In this document: positions 5,301 to 5,761 of the stretch, piece by piece | Layout of the letters: each line of letters opens with the position of its first letter | Position numbering within the stretch: the stretch's first letter is position 1 | Source of the DNA: Phycisphaerae bacterium | GTDB taxonomy: Bacteria; Planctomycetota; Phycisphaerae; UBA1845; PWPN01 | NCBI GenBank assembly: GCA_026647385.1 | Contig: JAPKGY010000251.1 | Location: 1 to 5,761 of the forward strand | Direction of reading: 5' to 3' | Length of the DNA stretch: 5,761 nucleotides | Translations under genes and position numbers: made by a program | The notes under the pieces: model-generated | Seen by the model: the letters and a program-made list of their open reading frames with translations, nothing else | What the model was told of the DNA's origin: nothing | The model's database searches: none

Positions 5301-5761
5301 ATGCGGGAGATCCTTTTGGCCACCGGCAATCCCGACAAAGCCAAGGAAATGATCGAGATCCTGTCGGCTTGCGAGGTCGGCCTGCCGCCGATCCGCTGGC
5401 GGTTGCTCGCCGAGTTCCCGGGCATCCCTGAAGCGGTCGAGGACGGCTCGACCTTCATGGATAACGCCATCCGCAAGGCCATGCACTACGCCCGACAGAC
5501 GGGCCTGTGGACGCTGGCGGACGATTCCGGCCTGGAGGTGGACGCGTTGGGCGGCGCACCCGGCGTGCGGTCGGCCCGGTATGCCGGAGAACCCTCGAAC
5601 GCCAAGGCAAACAACGCCCTGCTGATCCGCAACCTGGCGGGGGTGTCGGCCGACCGGCGAACCGCGAGGTTTCATTGCGCGGTTGTCCTGGCCGACCCCA
5701 CGCGCGTGCTCGCCTCCGCCGAGGGGACGGTCGAAGGCCGAATCATCGACGAGCCGCGAGG
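5301..5761 (+). CDS. rdgB: RdgB/HAM1 non-canonical purine NTP pyrophosphatase (3' end outside window)
   Basis: The enzyme hydrolyses dITP, ITP and XTP to the monophosphate plus pyrophosphate, keeping deaminated purines out of DNA and RNA. The first 153 codons are present and no stop is reached; the family is near 200 aa, so roughly 45 residues are missing, including the GFGYDP and SHR motifs. Visible motifs: LLATGNPDKAKE at 5-16 (T-x-N-x-x-K, phosphate contacts), EDGSTFMDNAIRKA at 47-60 (S-F-x-x-N-A-x-x-K-A), LADDSGLEVDALGGAPGV at 72-89 (metal- and base-site acidic DDSGL) and SARYAGE at 91-97. ATG 5301 matches the usual M-x-x-I-x-x-A-T-x-N start, with only a weak GAG upstream. The 111-base gap before it holds two hairpins and no clear promoter. 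It may be read through from rph or have its own start. Confidence 0.95.
   Translation, partial: MREILLATGNPDKAKEMIEILSACEVGLPPIRWRLLAEFPGIPEAVEDGSTFMDNAIRKAMHYARQTGLWTLADDSGLEVDALGGAPGVRSARYAGEPSNAKANNALLIRNLAGVSADRRTARFHCAVVLADPTRVLASAEGTVEGRIIDEPR

Overview
The window is GC-rich bacterial chromosome (about two thirds G+C by eye) with every supported gene on the + strand. I place it tentatively in the Planctomycetota, near Phycisphaerae. The reasons are an autotransporter-type beta-strand repeat, an SLRTR-type ornithine carbamoyltransferase, low-complexity intergenic repeats and a SPOR-type lipoprotein in a housekeeping cluster. No marker gene confirms this, and the sequence resembles a metagenome contig.

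Layout. Bases 3-119 encode one beta-strand repeat of a surface or exported protein. At about 116-119 this runs, in a different frame, into the C-terminal half of a tRNA-dihydrouridine synthase (116-541). The join looks like a chimeric or rearranged junction. Bases 542-818 hold no gene: first a block of short repeats and hairpins (about 600-704), then an array of five 16-bp units (737-816) that ends two bases before the ATG of the next gene. That gene (819-1379) encodes a small protein with two membrane helices and an NTF2/SnoaL-like domain.

A probable sigma-70 promoter (1354-1382) then leads into a tight run: argD (1443-2642) overlaps argF (2639-3595) by ATGA, then rph (RNase PH, 3628-4365) after 32 bases and a lipoprotein with two SPOR-like modules (4380-5189) after 14 bases. 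An 11-bp hairpin without a T tract (5200-5228) separates these from rdgB/HAM1 (5301 onward), which is cut by the window end.

How the genes fit together. ArgD and ArgF carry out two steps of arginine synthesis and are probably translationally coupled. RNase PH (tRNA 3'-end trimming, phosphorolytic) and RdgB (ITP/XTP clearance) are a commonly linked pair, here split by the envelope lipoprotein. Most of the window is ordinary housekeeping sequence. I see no defence, secretion or mobile system. The points worth checking are the junction at the left end, the 16-bp array on the start codon of the membrane protein, and the two-module SPOR-like lipoprotein between rph and rdgB.
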